Assembly (NCBI GenBank): GCA_013398295.1
Contig: VZSF01000046.1
Span: forward strand, 1,672,640 to 1,736,639
From: Chionis minor
Lineage: Eukaryota > Chordata > Aves > Charadriiformes > Chionididae
Length of the DNA stretch: 64,000 nucleotides
Direction of reading: 5' to 3'
A program made the position numbers and the translations under genes. Shown in pieces: positions 34,550 to 49,643 of this stretch (within the stretch, counting starts at the first letter, position 1; every line of letters begins with the position of its first letter). The notes under the pieces were generated by a model. That model had not been told where the DNA came from. It saw only the letters and a list, made by a program, of their open reading frames with translations, and searched no databases.

Positions 34550-37500
34550 ACATGGGACACGACAGACATGACATTTCAGAAATGGGGTCAAATTTGACTT
34601 AAACCGAGTTACACCAGGGATGTGGTGATACGATTCAGATGAGTTCTGGTGGCTGTATTTTGATTCTGGGAAAGGAGTTCTTAAATCTGATTATATAATA
34701 GTGAAGCACAAACAAAAGTGTTTTTCTTGCCACCTCACCCCAAGACATTGCTTTCTTCTGCGACTGTTTCTGTGACTCAGTATATGCTTTGTAAGGCAAA
34801 CAGTCCCTGTGTTAAAGGAATATGTGTCTTTCTCGGATAGATTTAAAGCAAGTCGTAACCTCACAGAGTTAGTTTGCAAGTCCAAGGCCACTGTTTCATT
34901 CTGTAACTTTAATAAGAGGGTTAAAGGTGGACAAGACCTGGAAGTCGTACTGTCCATCCCTCCATTGATACTCGGGTCATGAAGCATTAGAGCCTTGTGG
35001 CTTTCGTTAAGGCTGCAGCATGAGATTGTCCAGACTGATTTGTTCATCCACCTATCATCATCTTGGCTTGGAAAATGGTGTCAGGTATGATCCTCATTCT
35101 TGTGCTTTGTGCTGGCAGATTATTGTTGCTGGTTTCAGCTACCATTGCATCAGGCAAAGAAAATAGACCTTTTCTTCCCCCCTCAAATTCAGTTACAGCT
35201 TGGTTGTGGATATCAAATACATTCATGATACTTCATAGCATCAAAGAATGAAAATTGTCCAAAGATGTTTGTCATAGCCATAGGCTGCAATATTATACTG
35301 ACTCATTTCTGTGCGCAGTAAAGTATTAGGGAGGGAGAAGAAGGGGGAGATGAAGCAGTGTGCAGATGCTGTGCGAGACTGTCTAATGCATAGGAATAGA
35401 TGAGTAGTTTCTGTGAGGCTGGCCCTTTCCTCATAGGAAACCTTGAATTTACAGATTTGTTCAAAGTGATTTGATCTGTACCATTTCCTGTCACACAATG
35501 TGCTGTGTTCAGATATTGCAATGTATCTGTTATGACAGATATGGTAGATTTGGGGAGTCATATGAATAGAGAAGTGGGGATGCTGAGCTATTAATAATTC
35601 TCTTTCAGGATGGCTACCAAAATACAGCCACTTAGTTTTGGGGTTGGTGTTTATTCACTCAGTTTATCTCTTAAGGAGAAAAAAATACTCTCGCACTCTG
35701 TATATTAACCTTTGCTGAAACCCCACCTAATATTGTTGCTGCTGCTCTCGGTCATCTTTCTGTCTGGGTCTTTGTTGCTTTTTTCTTGTATAATATCTGT
35801 AAATGTTTTCTGTTTTGCTTGAGATAGGAAGCATGGCTCTCTATTTTGGTAGGCTTTTAGAGGCTTTTTGAGTGCTTCTTCAGGAAGAAAAGGTGAAATA
35901 AAAATGTGCCTGCCGATGAGCAGAGAGGATGCTTCCTCCCTGTTGAGAGCTTCCCTGTTTGTTGATACCCTGTACAAACAGGAGTGGATCTGGGGAGAAC
36001 TCTGCGTGAAATTCCTCCTTCACCACACCTCTTTCTACTGTATAGACATTGTTAGAGTAAGCCATGACTAAATTAGCATTTCAGAGATAGTGCAGTGTCT
36101 CAGATGTTTTTGGTTTTGTATTTTGTGTGTGGGTTTTCTTTCCTTCCTACCCTTCTATTAATTAGTTAGTGCTATGTGGAAAATCTGATCTGCTTGCTGA
36201 TCGTTGTCTTCATTATTGAGTTGTAGCACTAAAGCAATGTCATTATCCCATGAACCTACTTTTATGTCTTTAATAAATTCACTCTTACTACTTTACATGG
36301 GATGTTAGATTGATGGAAAAAGCTCAAGATGAGAGAGCAAGTTTCCTCACTGTGGTGTGCTAATGTTCTCTCTCCTTTGAGCTGCTGGTCCTTGAGCCAT
36401 AGACATAAGGAGTACAGTCATCTAAATAGTGGCTTTTCAGTGAAAAAATGGGGAGTGTTATACAGTGGGTACCTCATCATTGCCAAGTAGCATGAATGTG
36501 TTCATTGGAATCATAAAACTTGATGAATACACAGTTGGATTTTTTTTCCTCCTTGAAATGAATGTGTATTTATGTTCATGTTGTATGTGTATGTGTTTCC
36601 AATATCAGAAATAAAATGGGAGAGTTCCTTGCCCAAAGACAGGCTGGGTTTTTTCTTTTGCTTTAATTTCCAGTTGTCATACAATCTGATTATGCATTTG
36701 TGCATTGAATGACTTCTACCACTAGGAGAAAATAAAAAAAGGCCTTGGAAGACTTTCTTAAAATAGTATAGGAAGTGGAAGCTAAAGTTGAAAGAAGTCT
36801 TGTATGTTAATTCTCTTTTTTTTTTTTTCTTTTAAACCTTACTTCTCAGTCTTAGCTGACGGTCTTAAACTGAATCCCAGCTTGTCCAATACAGCAAGTT
36901 TAGCAAGTGAGTTGACACTAGTTTCCACTTTTTCAGACCACACATAGTAGAAATCCATTTCCTGAGTAGATGGGTTCTAGGGCAAATCTTATGTGCAGGC
37001 TCACAGTAGGAATGACCACTCAATCCAGAATGACGGAGCAGCAAAACTAGTGGGAAGTGTGTAAGGTTTTGCCATCAGAAGAAAGAGCTGTGTGCCTGTT
37101 CTGACAGAACAAGGATATGGGGAATGTATTAATTTTACCTGTTTGCTGGACATTAAACCTGCATAACCCTGGGTACATCATACCTCACTGATAGTGTATG
37201 GTAAGAGTTTGGACCCCCATCTTCATGTTTATTATGTGTTTCAGCATGGGCACAGGCACAACAGTGGCAGCCAATCTAGCATAATTGTGTTAAATTCTCT
37301 TAAAGTGTTTCATTGTTTATCAGGATTAGCAGACTGTTTTCTTTTGGAGCTATATTGTTCTATTATCTCTCTTATTCATGAGACCCTTTCCTCAGTGAAA
37401 GATGGCTATATTTTTCTCTATATTATCAGTCAGTAAGACTGATAACTTGCTATTACTTGCATGGAGGATGAACTTCTGGAAGTGAAACTTTTAAAAATCC

Positions 37501-40500
37501 TTTCCTCAGATAAAATTATTGTGATTCTTCCTTGCGTCAGGTAACTACTACTCTTCAAGTACATGCTGCCTAAGTAAGGGCCATGCTCTTCAAAGCCCAT
37601 CTTTCATCTACTTTTCAAACCAGAATTAATTTTTGTCATGTCAGTCACTTCCATGGATTGTGTCATTGTCACTACAGGATTATATTGGATTATTCATTTA
37701 TTAATGTTTCTAAAGTAACATTTGGACACATATCCAGAATTAATATAGCTATAGAAATCTGTAGTAGGTAATGGTTTGCGTGTAGGCAGAGAAGCTGCCT
37801 TATTTTGGCTAAAGCTGTTCAGAGCAGCAGGGTCTCTAGTGACACAGCAAAGTAAAGACAGGAACAAGTCGGTTGACTGCTTCTTGTGTAATTGTCTAAT
37901 TTTCCTACTGTTGGCATCCTCTCTGAACTTACCAGGCTGCGTGGAGATCTTAAGACTGATACAAAAGAAGTGTTCATAGCATAAAGATGGACCTGTGTCA
38001 GTGACAACGTACCCTGTAGTTTATCAGCCACAGCAGATTGGGAAGGAAGTTACCTTGGCATTTCCATATTAATTGTTTTTAATAAACTCTCAATTTACAA
38101 AGTCTTAAGGGTAGAGCTAAATTCATTCTCTCTCCTGGTAATAAACTTCCCTGGGAGAATTCTGGGAACGGTCTGTGTGTAGTAAAGCTGACGCTTCAGG
38201 TGGAAAGAAGCTGAGGTGTTAGCTTCTTCCTGCACGCAGCAGACCTACTCAGGGTGTAGCTGTGTCAGCCCTTTGTATCCTCCCTCCTCTTTCTTCCTTC
38301 TTAGTCTAAAGCCGCAAACTGAAGGAGGAGGAGTCTTTAGAAGAAGATATGGCCATTTCTGTGTGTGCTTTGCTGAAGTGTTGTTGCAGTCTTCACGGAG
38401 TATTGATTCCCATGACTTTCAAGAAAGGAAATGCAAGTAATCCTACTTCATGAGTGAGGAGACTGAATGAAAAAGAAGCTTATTGAGTTCTCCAAAACTG
38501 CACAGCAAGAGAGTGGTGAAGCCAGGGAATCCTCAGTACTCTACCCCCCTACTCTGACAACTTACTCTCTCACTGGTCATAGCAGCTTTTATAACCTTAA
38601 AGTTGTGATGCAGTCTGATACCTTCCAGAAGTATGCATTCTGCTCTTGCGTGAGGCATGTCTTCATTCAGCTCCCTAGGCTAGACTAAATAAGGGTTGTA
38701 GCCCATTTTGTTAATGGCCCTGTTTATTTCCCAGTGCACTGCCATCTTAGCTGTGTGATGCTCCCAGTACACACTCGGAGTCCTGGTCGGTGCTCCTGCT
38801 GCGTGGCACTGCTCCGCCTCCTGCTGAGAGCAGCCTTTACGTAGCACTGAAAATCTGAAGCAGAAGGCTCAGGATGGTGGAGTAAATCAGCACTTTGAAA
38901 AGAGCATCGTGCAGTTGTGGGGGGATTTGTATTCTCAGGTTTATCATAGCTATTCGTAGCTGTACTTTCCCACTGTCGTTCAGAATAAACAGAAGTTCTG
39001 ATTTACTGTTGAAAATAGGTTTTGTTTTGGAGATTGTTCTGGTGGAATGGGCTCTTGAATGTTTTTTCTGTTCCTGCAAGGATACAGGAATAGCTCTTCT
39101 GTCTAATGAAAGAGAACTCTTTATTAAGTGGCAAATTAATGCAGGGTATTTAAAGCTCTCAAGTGACTCTTTGGCTATGGTGAAAGTACTTTTTCTCTTA
39201 GAACTTTACTGTGGGCATTGTACTTTTTCTCTAAACTTTAATAATGATCCTTGCAAGCTAAGCTGTTCTTCCCAAATGTTGCTTTTGTGAGAAAACTGAG
39301 CCTTGTATAGTTACAGGTACATCCGGAATGTAACTTACTGTGTCTTCTCTTTACAGTCTTCATAGAAGACTTCATCTGAAGATGGTAGTATCCACCAGCA
39401 GGACTGCTATTTAGTACTTTCAGCTCAGCCTTTCCATTATAGATCTCCCTTGTGAGTGGCTTATCCTCTAGCTCAGATATTTGAAGTGCTTTCAGGCTGA
39501 AACTAAACGTATGAGTGTTCTGTCTAGAAGCAATCTCCACCCTAATATTCCCTTAAAAGCAGGTTAGCTGCAGAGAGTGTAATGTAATCCTCTGTCTGCC
39601 TTCAGCACTTTCCAACTGAAAGTGTTTAAACGCTTTCCAAACATTAAATTAATACTTGCAGCACTTCTGTCAAATCAGTGGCTTGATGCGAAGGATAAGT
39701 AGATCAATTTTAGACATAGGAAAACAGAAGCAAAGAGCAGAGTGGCGTACAGAAGGTCATGATTGCAGAGTTGGGAATACAAAAGTCTAGTGTCACAGAT
39801 TATAGCCTGTTTTAAGAATGAGAATACTTAAAACAGCTGATGAGTTGTTTATTTTTTGTTTCTTCCACCTGAGATCATCTTATTGTTGCCTGAGATCTGT
39901 GTGGTGGTAAGTCTCATTTTTTTTTAACATCCTTGTATGGCTCTTGACTGAGACAACCTCTTGGTTGGGTTTTCTAAAAGTAGCCTTAGTAAAATAGTAA
40001 CTTGTGTTAAGATTCTGTAATAAGTGACCTAATTATGTAGCACTGTAAGTAGGAAATACAATGCTTTAGAGCTTCCCAACATCTGCTTTCAAAAACTTCT
40101 TTAAATGGGTTGTGTACACAGGCGTATACTTCAGTAGGGCAAAATAACAATAAACATTACCTTGCATTCGTGCTAAGAAACGTATCACATTAAGGATGGG
40201 CTTTTTTGTTTCAACTTGACAGAATTATGCCAGTTTCTCTCAGGGAAACAAAAGCCTTTGCTGTCAATGCTCCTGTGCTTGTAGGGTGCAACAAGATTGT
40301 TGGAATATGTTTAGTAATAGTTTAACTAAAGGAGGAAACTTACTATCTGCGTGAATTGGATGGGTAAGCCTTTTGCTTTAGTTTCTGCCCTTTCCCCCTT
40401 TCTCTGTATTCTTCTGTTTTGGTTCTGACGGATACACAAATGGAAAAATACGATTTTGATTTGATCTTTGGATGTCACGTGAGTTGTCTCTATCTTCTCA

Positions 40501-43500
40501 GCGCATATGCCCTCATGACACATCTTAGCCTCGGTGTTTTCCTCAGGCTGTTGTTCTTATTCACTTGCCTCTGAACAGTAGTTGGCCTCTTCATTTTTTG
40601 AATGCACTTCCAAAAATGTCTTCCTGTAAGCAACTGGTCACTGTATGCCTGTCTAGCTATTTCCTAGTTTAACAACCTAGTCAAAAACTAGCAACTGTGA
40701 AGTCAGCTGTTTGGCATGGATATTTGGAGAACTGTGGGAGGCTTGGGTATACAGCAGCCTTGGCAGATGCTTGAGGCAATCATCTTGCTTGTCTAACCTG
40801 AAATCTCTCATCTGGGAGAAGGAGATATATTACAGCATAGAACAAACCCTTTTCCAAAATGTTTAAATGGATAAAAGAAGGAAGTGGTGAATTTAAGGTT
40901 CTGCAAAGTCTTTGACTCAGCCTCTTCTATCTACCTATTAAACATCTCTTTGCTGCGCAGCAACACAAGTAACTGAGTTTCTATGCTATCATCACTTTAA
41001 GACCAAATGGCAGCATTTATATATTTGTGTTTAATAATACAGAATGGAGTGCAGGTCTTTAGTTCCCTGCAGACACCACAGCTGAAACCTATGAAGTCTA
41101 CACAAATGAATCAAGAATTTGAAGATTGACTTACTTTATGAATTACAATAGGTCTCTGTTTCCTATTGCATGCTAATAGGAAGATGAAGGAGGAAAGCAA
41201 TAAAGACACAGCGTGTGTGAAAATAGAGATTCCATTAACCTGAGATCCTATGGCTTCTTATGCTTGAGCATCACTCAGTATGCATCTGCTCTCAAGACCT
41301 AGTTACTTCAGGGCACAACTTTATGTATACTAAGGGATCCAAGGGTGATTTTCCAGGTCTGCGAAGGGACAGATGATTACAGTGACTTAAGCAATTGTAT
41401 AATGGCCTCCTACATCTCATGCTTGTTGCTATGACTTAAATAGGGAGATTACCAAAAGCTGAAGGGGATCTGAAGTGAAGAGGTTAAAGGAGACAGTATA
41501 ATCAGAGATGGTACTACTGAAGACTGGGGAGAGCGCAGAGAGGGACAAAGAAAACAAGTTGTCCAACAACAACCGTTTCAAGTTCAAAACACACTGGGAC
41601 AAGTAATCTGTATGATTCTGACTGTGTGCTGCATTTTAATTTTTTTTCCTCCATGAACAAGAAAATTAGGGACAGCTTTCAAAGAAAAGTTTGCAATCTT
41701 TTCTTCTCCCTAACCTGCAGCTCTGTTTCTCTTGTAGAATTATCTGCATTCATGTGACAAACATATCATTGCTGCTGCTCGCTGTAGAAGCTCACATTAA
41801 AAAAATCTATATAGTGGATGCAGCGTTCCTCTTCACACCTGTTTCCAGAAGTGCTTACCCACAAGTGACGGCAGTACACAGTTGACACCAAACTCCATTG
41901 CTCTGCTTGCCCATGAAGTAATGGAGAGCTTTGGGTCATACTTGGGCCCTGTGGAACACACATTGCAACCAAACCTACTACATTTGTTGCGTTGCAGATT
42001 TTTAGTCAGTAGACCAAATACAAGCAAGCCTTTTTTTTTTAATTTTCTTTTTTCCTTTTAAAGTTTTCTTTTTACTTCTGTAAAGATAAGTGCTGTTCCT
42101 CAAAGTCAAAAATAGGTGATTTTGATACTTTTGCTGAACAGCCTTGTTGGGTCTCTCGAAGTCTCTGGCACATATTGGCACAGATGTATATTCAGTGATG
42201 AGCACACATAAATTTTAATTTTTATCCCTTTTAAAAATTCCCTTGACATAGAACCTCCTGTAAGCTGAACTAAAGCAGATTAGCTTTCTGTGCCCCAACT
42301 CTCCGCAGGGGCAAAGCAAGGATCTATTAAAACTCTTTATATAGTTCCGTTTTATGAGATCATGTGAGTACCTATAGCAACACTTCCTGCATTTGTATTG
42401 AAGAGTAGAGGATTGTAGCAATATCTAGCACAATAGGTGGCACTGTCTTTTGTATTGCATATAAGCTTACAGATCTGCTTTACTGCATTGTTAGAAATCA
42501 ATATTCCAAGTTCAGGGTCAGGGTTTTTTTTAATATAAACTGTAATTTGTTCCTTGCTTACATACTATTCTTGTTTTCCTTACTGATACCTATGATCAGA
42601 GCTTTAGCAAACATTCATGATTCTACTTCTGTCTTTGCACCCTACCATGAAGTGCATCCTGTTTTGCTTATCCACAATCTGTGCTTGTGGGAACATCGGA
42701 TTTTTTTTTTTTTGAGTAGCTGGACTGAGAGACATCATGCTGCCATTTTAAAGAGATACTGTAGTGTTGTGAGTAGGGGAAGGAAAACACATTATAATCA
42801 GTCCATTGATGATATTCATTCTGACTTTTATGCAGAGAATTGCTCATTAATTTTTCAAATTAGCCCCCTAAATAGGTAGCTGCTGGTTATGGTACTGAGC
42901 ACTGGTTCACCAGTCAGATGCAAGTTACTGCTCCTAGCAGCCAAACTGCAAAAAGGGATAGAATCTTCGCAGTTAAATATGCAAGACCTTTCACCCAAGA
43001 GGTCCTTTGAGCACCTCCCATAGGAGAAATATTAGATGCAATGATGAACTTAAATTCTGAAGGTCACAGCTTGTCTGTAACTAGCAAATCTCTGAACCCT
43101 GAGAAGACAGCCAAGTAAAGTACACACGGACTTTTCGCAGCTGCTACATGCTCCTGTGTGCCATGCTGTTCTCTGGGGATTTGTCATGACAGCATGGTGT
43201 CTGGCTGCCAACATAGAGTTACTGTCCCTGCCAAGGAAAGTCCATGTGCGCTGAGCACCTGTGGTGCAGGTAGAAACTAACAAATTAATCAAAGATGGGA
43301 AAACAAAGGCTTCTTTTATCTTAGTTTTGCCCAACTGCTCAAGCTGTGGCCATCGCTAATTTATGTGTGTTGCAACACAGGTGTGTGTCTCTGAAATGCT
43401 ACCAATGTATGCCTGTCCTGATGTTTTGGTATTTGGCAAGGAAGAGATTTTAAGACATAACTTTATTGTCTTTAACCAATTAGTTTTCTCGTCTTTGTGC

Positions 43501-46500
43501 TGCTTTATTTACCTTGACTGTGTACAGTCAGTGGAAGGAAAGAGGAAGGTTTTCTCGAGGGAGGCAATAAAGCAAGAGCCTGATGTAACTGTTCTGGAGT
43601 GTCTCCTAGAATATTCTTTATCTCCTTGTGTTGACTATACAGGGATGTTATGCAGTTGGAGATCCATGACCTACAGTTATACATTATAAACAGCCTGCAG
43701 TATTTTAAACCAGTGTTCGTAGAAGTGGTTTGATTTAGTAACCTCATGGAATGTTGGTTTCATAATGATACCACTTATAAACTAGATGGTCTCACTAAGG
43801 GTTAACTTGTGATGATCTTGGTAACATCAGAAGTAGATTTGGTACTGTCTTCCTTTGCTCAAAGGCCACAACCTACCCTTGTGAGGTTTCAGTCTTTTGT
43901 TGGAGACTGAAGTTCCTAAGAGCTTTTTTGCCATCTTCTTTTCTAGGGTGCGTCCTTTCCCCTGTTCTGCGAGTCTCTGTTGCTTAGGATCTCTTGATAT
44001 CGAGTTGTATGTATACTCGGATTCTAAACTCCTTCAAGTTGTGTCTTATCTGAAAACCGACCTTACCAACAGCAGTAGTACATTTCTATAAAAATTCTTA
44101 TCTGGGCTTTTGCAGAAGCAGTGATTAACCAAATTTAAAATAAAAGCAATGGTTTTGAGGGGAATTAATCTTTTTTACCTTTTCCAAGATTCCAACTGCA
44201 TGCAAGTGTCCAGTGACAGCCTGATCTGTGGTCACATAATGCTGTCTCTGTAATGAGCATCAGTACAAAGCAAGAATGTGATTATATTGTCACTCTACAG
44301 GTAGGATATAAATAGAGTTTTAACGGATTCCATATCACTTGCAAGGCTCCTGCGGCTCACTGGTGGTGGTGATGCCTTGAAATGTTCATTAAAATTACTT
44401 GAAGTGTTGTTTAAGCAGAGTGTCTCGCACAGTCAGCTAAGCTCGCTGCTGTTTTCAATTCACTGTATCAGTCAGGACTTCAGGTCTCTACATTTTAATT
44501 TCTTTTGCGTCAGAATCAACTTTGTCGGCTTGTTTGTGCACCTCAGTTGCATAAATTGCCTCCTCAGCTGTCAAAAGTAGGTAATGGACTGCTTTGTGAA
44601 GAGCCCATACTCTGAGGACTCTGGAAAGCCTTTTTAGAGTCTAAACTTATGAAAAACAGTTTTAGCTTTCTCTTCTGGAGTTTAAATATTACAACTTAGG
44701 CACTGTCTAGTATTTTTAATAGCCGATGGTAAAGGTTCAGTCATAGATGCGAAGTGCTGACAAGCAGTGTCAAACACAGAGCGCGTAGATGAGTTTGGCA
44801 GGACCTTAGGATTCTGACTAAGCACACAGAAGTAGAGTACCAGTAAGTGTCCAGAGCTCAAGTGATTTTTTTTTTGTTGTTATTTTTTTTTTAAACTTGA
44901 AAAGGTGAAAATCTAGGCTTTCACCTTCCAGATTGATTCTCTCTCTGCCTTATGGAAGCAACAGGAAAGAGAATGTTGAAAGCAATGGCACTGGCCTACT
45001 GTAACTGTGGATGTTCACTTCAATAGTTCTAGTGTTTGATACAGACACTTTGTTTTAGCTCATCTGTGATACTCCCATTGTAAAATCATAACATTGATCA
45101 ATGACTTAGTATTTTAACAATCTGAAACCTGTGAACGGCCTTCAGAAGAAGGCTGATGTCTTCTAGCTCTTCCTAAAAATGCATATGGATGAGTTTTCTT
45201 CCTTGTATCTTCATCCTGCGTCATAATGCGCAAATCCGGTACCTTGTTTGTATCAGGCAGGGCCATATAACCTTCTATATAAAATGACGAGAAGGTCTCT
45301 TGAGGCTAGTTAAATTATTGGTCCTTGGAGTAAGTATCTCCTCTTGCAGTTAGAAATCTCTTAACTCCTCGTCTATAGGGCACTAGAGCATGTCAGCAGT
45401 TTGGATCCTTGAGACTGTAAAGAGACTAGCCACAACTTTCTTCTCAAGCTTCAGGACTGGCCCTTTTTGACGAATGCAATCCCTGGCCTAGGAGCTAAAA
45501 ATTAAAACATCTTATGTTCTGTTTACATATGCTCCCTCTCTTTTTCTTCTGTGACTAGTGGATTTACACAGCAGTCAAAATCCTATTGTTTTCCTCAGTA
45601 ATGATTGCACCAAACACCAAATATATTTTGTGATTTCAAGCTTCTGTTTTCTTATTAGGCAATATTCTGGCTCTGTCACTTCTGTCACAACCTTATAAAG
45701 GGGAGCTGTCTGGATAACTCTTTGGGGACAGTCAGTTCTATCTCTGCTTTCCTTTAAGATGAGACTGCAGTGAGCTTGGCAGTTGTTGGAATTTGAATTT
45801 CTAATGACTGTCAGAAGAAAAGGGGTCTCTGCATTAATGATTATTCATGATACTTTTAAAATACCCGTAAACTTTCAGTGGCTATATCCAAGCTTTAAGG
45901 GTAACAGTTGTGGACAGTGACACACTGATACTAGATGGTAATTTGATATTTATTTGTGGAAAGACTCCTGTGTCTGAGTATTTTAGATAAGAATAATAAT
46001 AAAATCTTTAAATAGTTGAAATATATGCTAGCGTGAAACTGAGTAGATTAGTGTTCTGTGGAAGCCAGTAGTGGTACAGTCTTCATTGTCCGACATTTGA
46101 TCCAGCAGAAGAGCTGCTGGAATAACTTATTATATTTAACTGTCTTATTTCAACTTGTTTGAGACAGAAAATAGTCCAGTGATATGGAAAGAATCCTTCA
46201 CCCAAACCCTGCCAGATCTGTTGCATCTAAGAAAAATGGCAGAGATTTCATACTGAGCTGCAAGATCAGTGCACTTGTCCATGAGTTTACAGTGGCAGCA
46301 AGAATACTGTGGGTCTGAAAAGTTTACACCTATGGTATTTCTTTGCAGTTATCCAGAAACTGTATTCCTCTAGTAACAGCAGAAACGCAAAACCCAAACT
46401 ATGAATTTAGGTTCAGTTTATGCGTGCTTCCACCCTCACCCTCAAATTTTCACTTTCTTATAGCCGTTTTCTTAGTAATGTGTTGGAAGTGCAGCATCCA

Positions 46501-47035
46501 ATATGAAATGCCTTTTTTGTTTGTTTGGGTTTTGGGGGTTTGTTGTTTTTTTTTTTTAAACTGAAATGAGATTGGTGATTCTAGACAAGATCTTAATTGC
46601 TTTTAGTTCACAACATGCTCTGTGTTGCTAGGCAGTACATAGCTCAGCACTACATCAGTCTGCTGAAGTGAATCTCAGGAGAGGAATAACAGGATTGAGG
46701 AGCTTGCAAATTAGGTGTGATGTACAATGTCAAAGGAAGTGGTGGTGAAGTGGACTAGAATTGGCCTTCAACAGCTTTTTCTAGTCCAAGAACAAGAGAA
46801 AGTGTCACAGGAATAAATTTAACCCAGGGGGTCAGAACTGCAGTAGCTGTCTGGGCTGCAGGTCAGAGCTGAGGTACGCCATCAGAGCTCCGTCTGAAGG
46901 TTTTAACCGCATCTGCCTTCTCTCTGCTTGACTTTTAGTCTATGAGCTTGCTTTCATGAGTGGTAAAATATGCTTGTATAAAAATATCTATTGTATACTA
47001 TCTGTAAAGTCTTTCTATAGGCTACTCAAGAAGTG
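34550..47035. other. Long non-coding stretch, no gene recognised
   Basis: About 12.5 kb of AT-rich DNA. I found no transposon family, RNA gene or splice-bounded exon. Simple tracts include poly-T near 36816-36830, 42030-42060, 42698-42713 and 44864-44893 and a G/T tract at 46512-46560. Open frames such as 34691-35047 (minus), 38895-39290 and 43363-43689 (plus) carry no recognisable domain. Confidence 0.45.
46512..46560. repeat. G/T-only low-complexity tract
   Basis: About 49 bases of only T and G ending in a T-run and AAA (TTTTTTGTTTGTTTGGGTTT and onward). It is the complementary type of the A/C tracts at 18287 and 34030. Confidence 0.7.
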
Positions 47036-47378
47036 AGAAGGATGACCTTCCAGTATCTGAAAGGGGCCTACAAGAAAGCTGAAGAGGGACTTTTTATAAG
47101 GGCATGTAGGGATAGGATGAGGGGTAATGGCTTCAAACTGGAAGAGGGGAGATTTAGAATAGATCTCTGAAGAAATTTTTCACTCTGAGGGTGGTGAGAC
47201 ACTGGAACAGGTTGCCCAGCGAGGTTGTGGAGGCCCCATCCGTGGAAGTGTTCAGGGTCAGGCTGGGTGGGACTTTGAGCAACCAGGTCTAGTGGGAGGT
47301 GTCCTTGCCCATGGCAGGGGGGTTGGAACTAGATGATCTTTAAGGTCCCCTCCAACCTAAACCATTCTATGAATCTAT
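47036..47378 (+). mobile_element. CR1 LINE, short 3' end copy
   Basis: Only the last 340 bases of the element remain. It starts in the ...CTTCCAGTATCTGAAAGGGGCC... block of ORF2, includes the conserved CACTGGAACAGGTTGCCCAG block, and ends in CCAACCTAAACCATTCTATGAATCTAT, which is the CR1 3' end with nearly two of the terminal eight-base units. It is close to the younger copy at 61036-61983 (shared GCAACCAGGTCTA and GGCAGGGGGGTTGGA segments), so probably from the same or a sister subfamily and comparatively young. Confidence 0.95.
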
Positions 47379-49626
47379 CTTATAGACTCTTCTTGCTGTG
47401 GTTGCTTGGAGGTGGCAAGTCAGCTGTCAGCTCCGATGATTTCCTTGAAAGGGCATGCTCTAAAGACACAGTGAAGAGCAAAGCACTGAGAAGAGAAAGT
47501 TATAAAAAGGGCACATACTAGATGAATAAATTGCTGCCAACCTCACTGTATTCCTAATAATCCATCTCACAAGAAGAAAAACTTTTAGTGCACAGCCTTG
47601 AATTTATTTTAGATCTATCATGTTTTGCAGTCCTGGCACTGTCTCCGACTCAGATTTTTCATACTCTTCATCTCTCAGGTAAATTAAATACTATTGAAAC
47701 AGCTGTGTGTTGCCTCTGAGGGTATTGCTTCTATGCGAAAAACAGCAGTTTTCCATAGGACAGAAATTAGATAGGCTCCTCTGGGGAGAAATATTTGTAA
47801 GTCTAAATGCCAGCCAGTGGAGTGCAACACCCATATTCTCATGTGTTTTTTAGTGTTGATCTCTGCTATTATTGCTGAAAAGATGTGTCCTGACACAAGG
47901 TGGGCAAGTGAGAATGAAACATCGGCTAAAGATAAGGGACAAAAAGATGTACTTTTTACGTTGCTATTTGAGAGTATTGCACGCATTTGACCTGCAGCTT
48001 TTGAAAATGGCATCTGTGGGATCACTTTCATTCACATAGTGCAGTAATTTTAACAGAAGAAGGCAGGAAGGCTTTTTGACACTTCATCCTTGTGAACACA
48101 ATGCTGCTTTTTGCTCACAGTTTTATCCTCTAGTTACTTAAATATTCATTTTATAAATATTTTTCTAGTAAAATATCTGTACAAAGAGTGAAGAGGTTTG
48201 TGAATAACCTGTGCTATATTCTCAACTTTTTTCTCTCCCTGTTCTCATTCTTTCCTTTTCCTACAGTACTGAAAGAAAAAAAATTATCACGCACTTAGCT
48301 ATGCCAGCCAATATTTTGATGTTCTAACATGGGTATTATTTTGTTCCACTGATATTTGTTATAAATACTGCATTATACATAGACTACATTACAAGAATAT
48401 GAAGTGATGCACTCATGTTTTAAAAACTGCTTTAGTTAAGACAACCTTTAGCCACTTCCTCTGCTCATCTGTATTATGATACTCTTTAGTAACATGTTCG
48501 CATACTACGGCAATTTCCCACAGAACATCTGCCATAGGGCATTTGCTTTTTCGCTTCTTTCTGAGACTATGTCTTAAGTATTGCATACAATGCAAATCTT
48601 ATGATCAGGTCAGAAATAATTTCTTCTTATGGGCAGTTCTGTAATAGTTCTGTGATACCAGCGTTTGACAAGTATGCCTAGAGTTGCATTGTGGCAGTGA
48701 AGCAAAGTTATTTTAATTTCGACAAACTCAAGCACAACAGAATCTTTGATTTGGTTGTGCTTTGGGTTCAGGATTACAGCACGTAGCTGGGCAGCTTTCT
48801 CATGTTGGCAGAAAGGAGGGGTGGGAGCAGAGCTCTTCCTGCTCCTGCTTCAGTGCCTTGACCAAGCCTGGTGCTGGAGCTCGGAGGACCTCTATTCCAG
48901 GTGGCTGAGGCAGGTGGAATCGGAGGCTGTGATCTTCTTCCCTGCCGAGATGTGCAAAATGGATTTTTTCCAAAAGTTCGTAAACAAGTGAAACCGTGTT
49001 TTGGATTTCTGAGACTAGGAAAATTGGGGTTCACAAGTGTTATGTGGTTGTCACATGTTTTGCCTCCTGCTTGCTGATAATTTTTAGAAGTTAATGAGTG
49101 GTGGTTGGCCTTTGATTGTATCTTGATGTGAAGTGACTCATGTGTTGACAGCCCTTGATAATTAATTGGTAACAGACCAAACGTTTCTGTGTGAATCATT
49201 CTCACCTTCATTTTCTAATTCCAAATGCCAACCAAAACCTTTTAGTTCTACTCAGTCACAACACAAAACAACTGGATAACCGAATTGCAGAAGTTTTCAG
49301 CATCTCCTCTGGTAACATGTGTGGAATTATTTTTTAACTTGTACGAGTGTGCTTCTGTTAAGGAACAATAGAGAGACTCTGCCTCAATAACACCGCTATG
49401 GCTATCTCTGAGCCTATAGAAAACAGAGGCCCAACTGAGGTTGTAGGAGAACATTCACAAACATTTCTTCATAAAATGGATGTTCTGTGGCAGATGGAAT
49501 GGAAGTAATGATAAACCCCTTTTGCAGGCTTTCCTTTGCTGTTTCTGTTGACCAATATTATGTGTAATGAGGTAGTTCCTGCATAGTCCAGGGTTGTCCT
49601 TGTTTTTGTGCCTTTTCTACAAAGGT

Positions 49627-49643
49627 ACTTCCTGCATTTGTAT
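49627..49643 (+). repeat. 17-base exact match to 42382-42398
   Basis: ACTTCCTGCATTTGTAT occurs at both places in the same orientation, with a few further similar bases but no extended homology. It may be coincidence or the trace of a very old dispersed repeat. Confidence 0.4.
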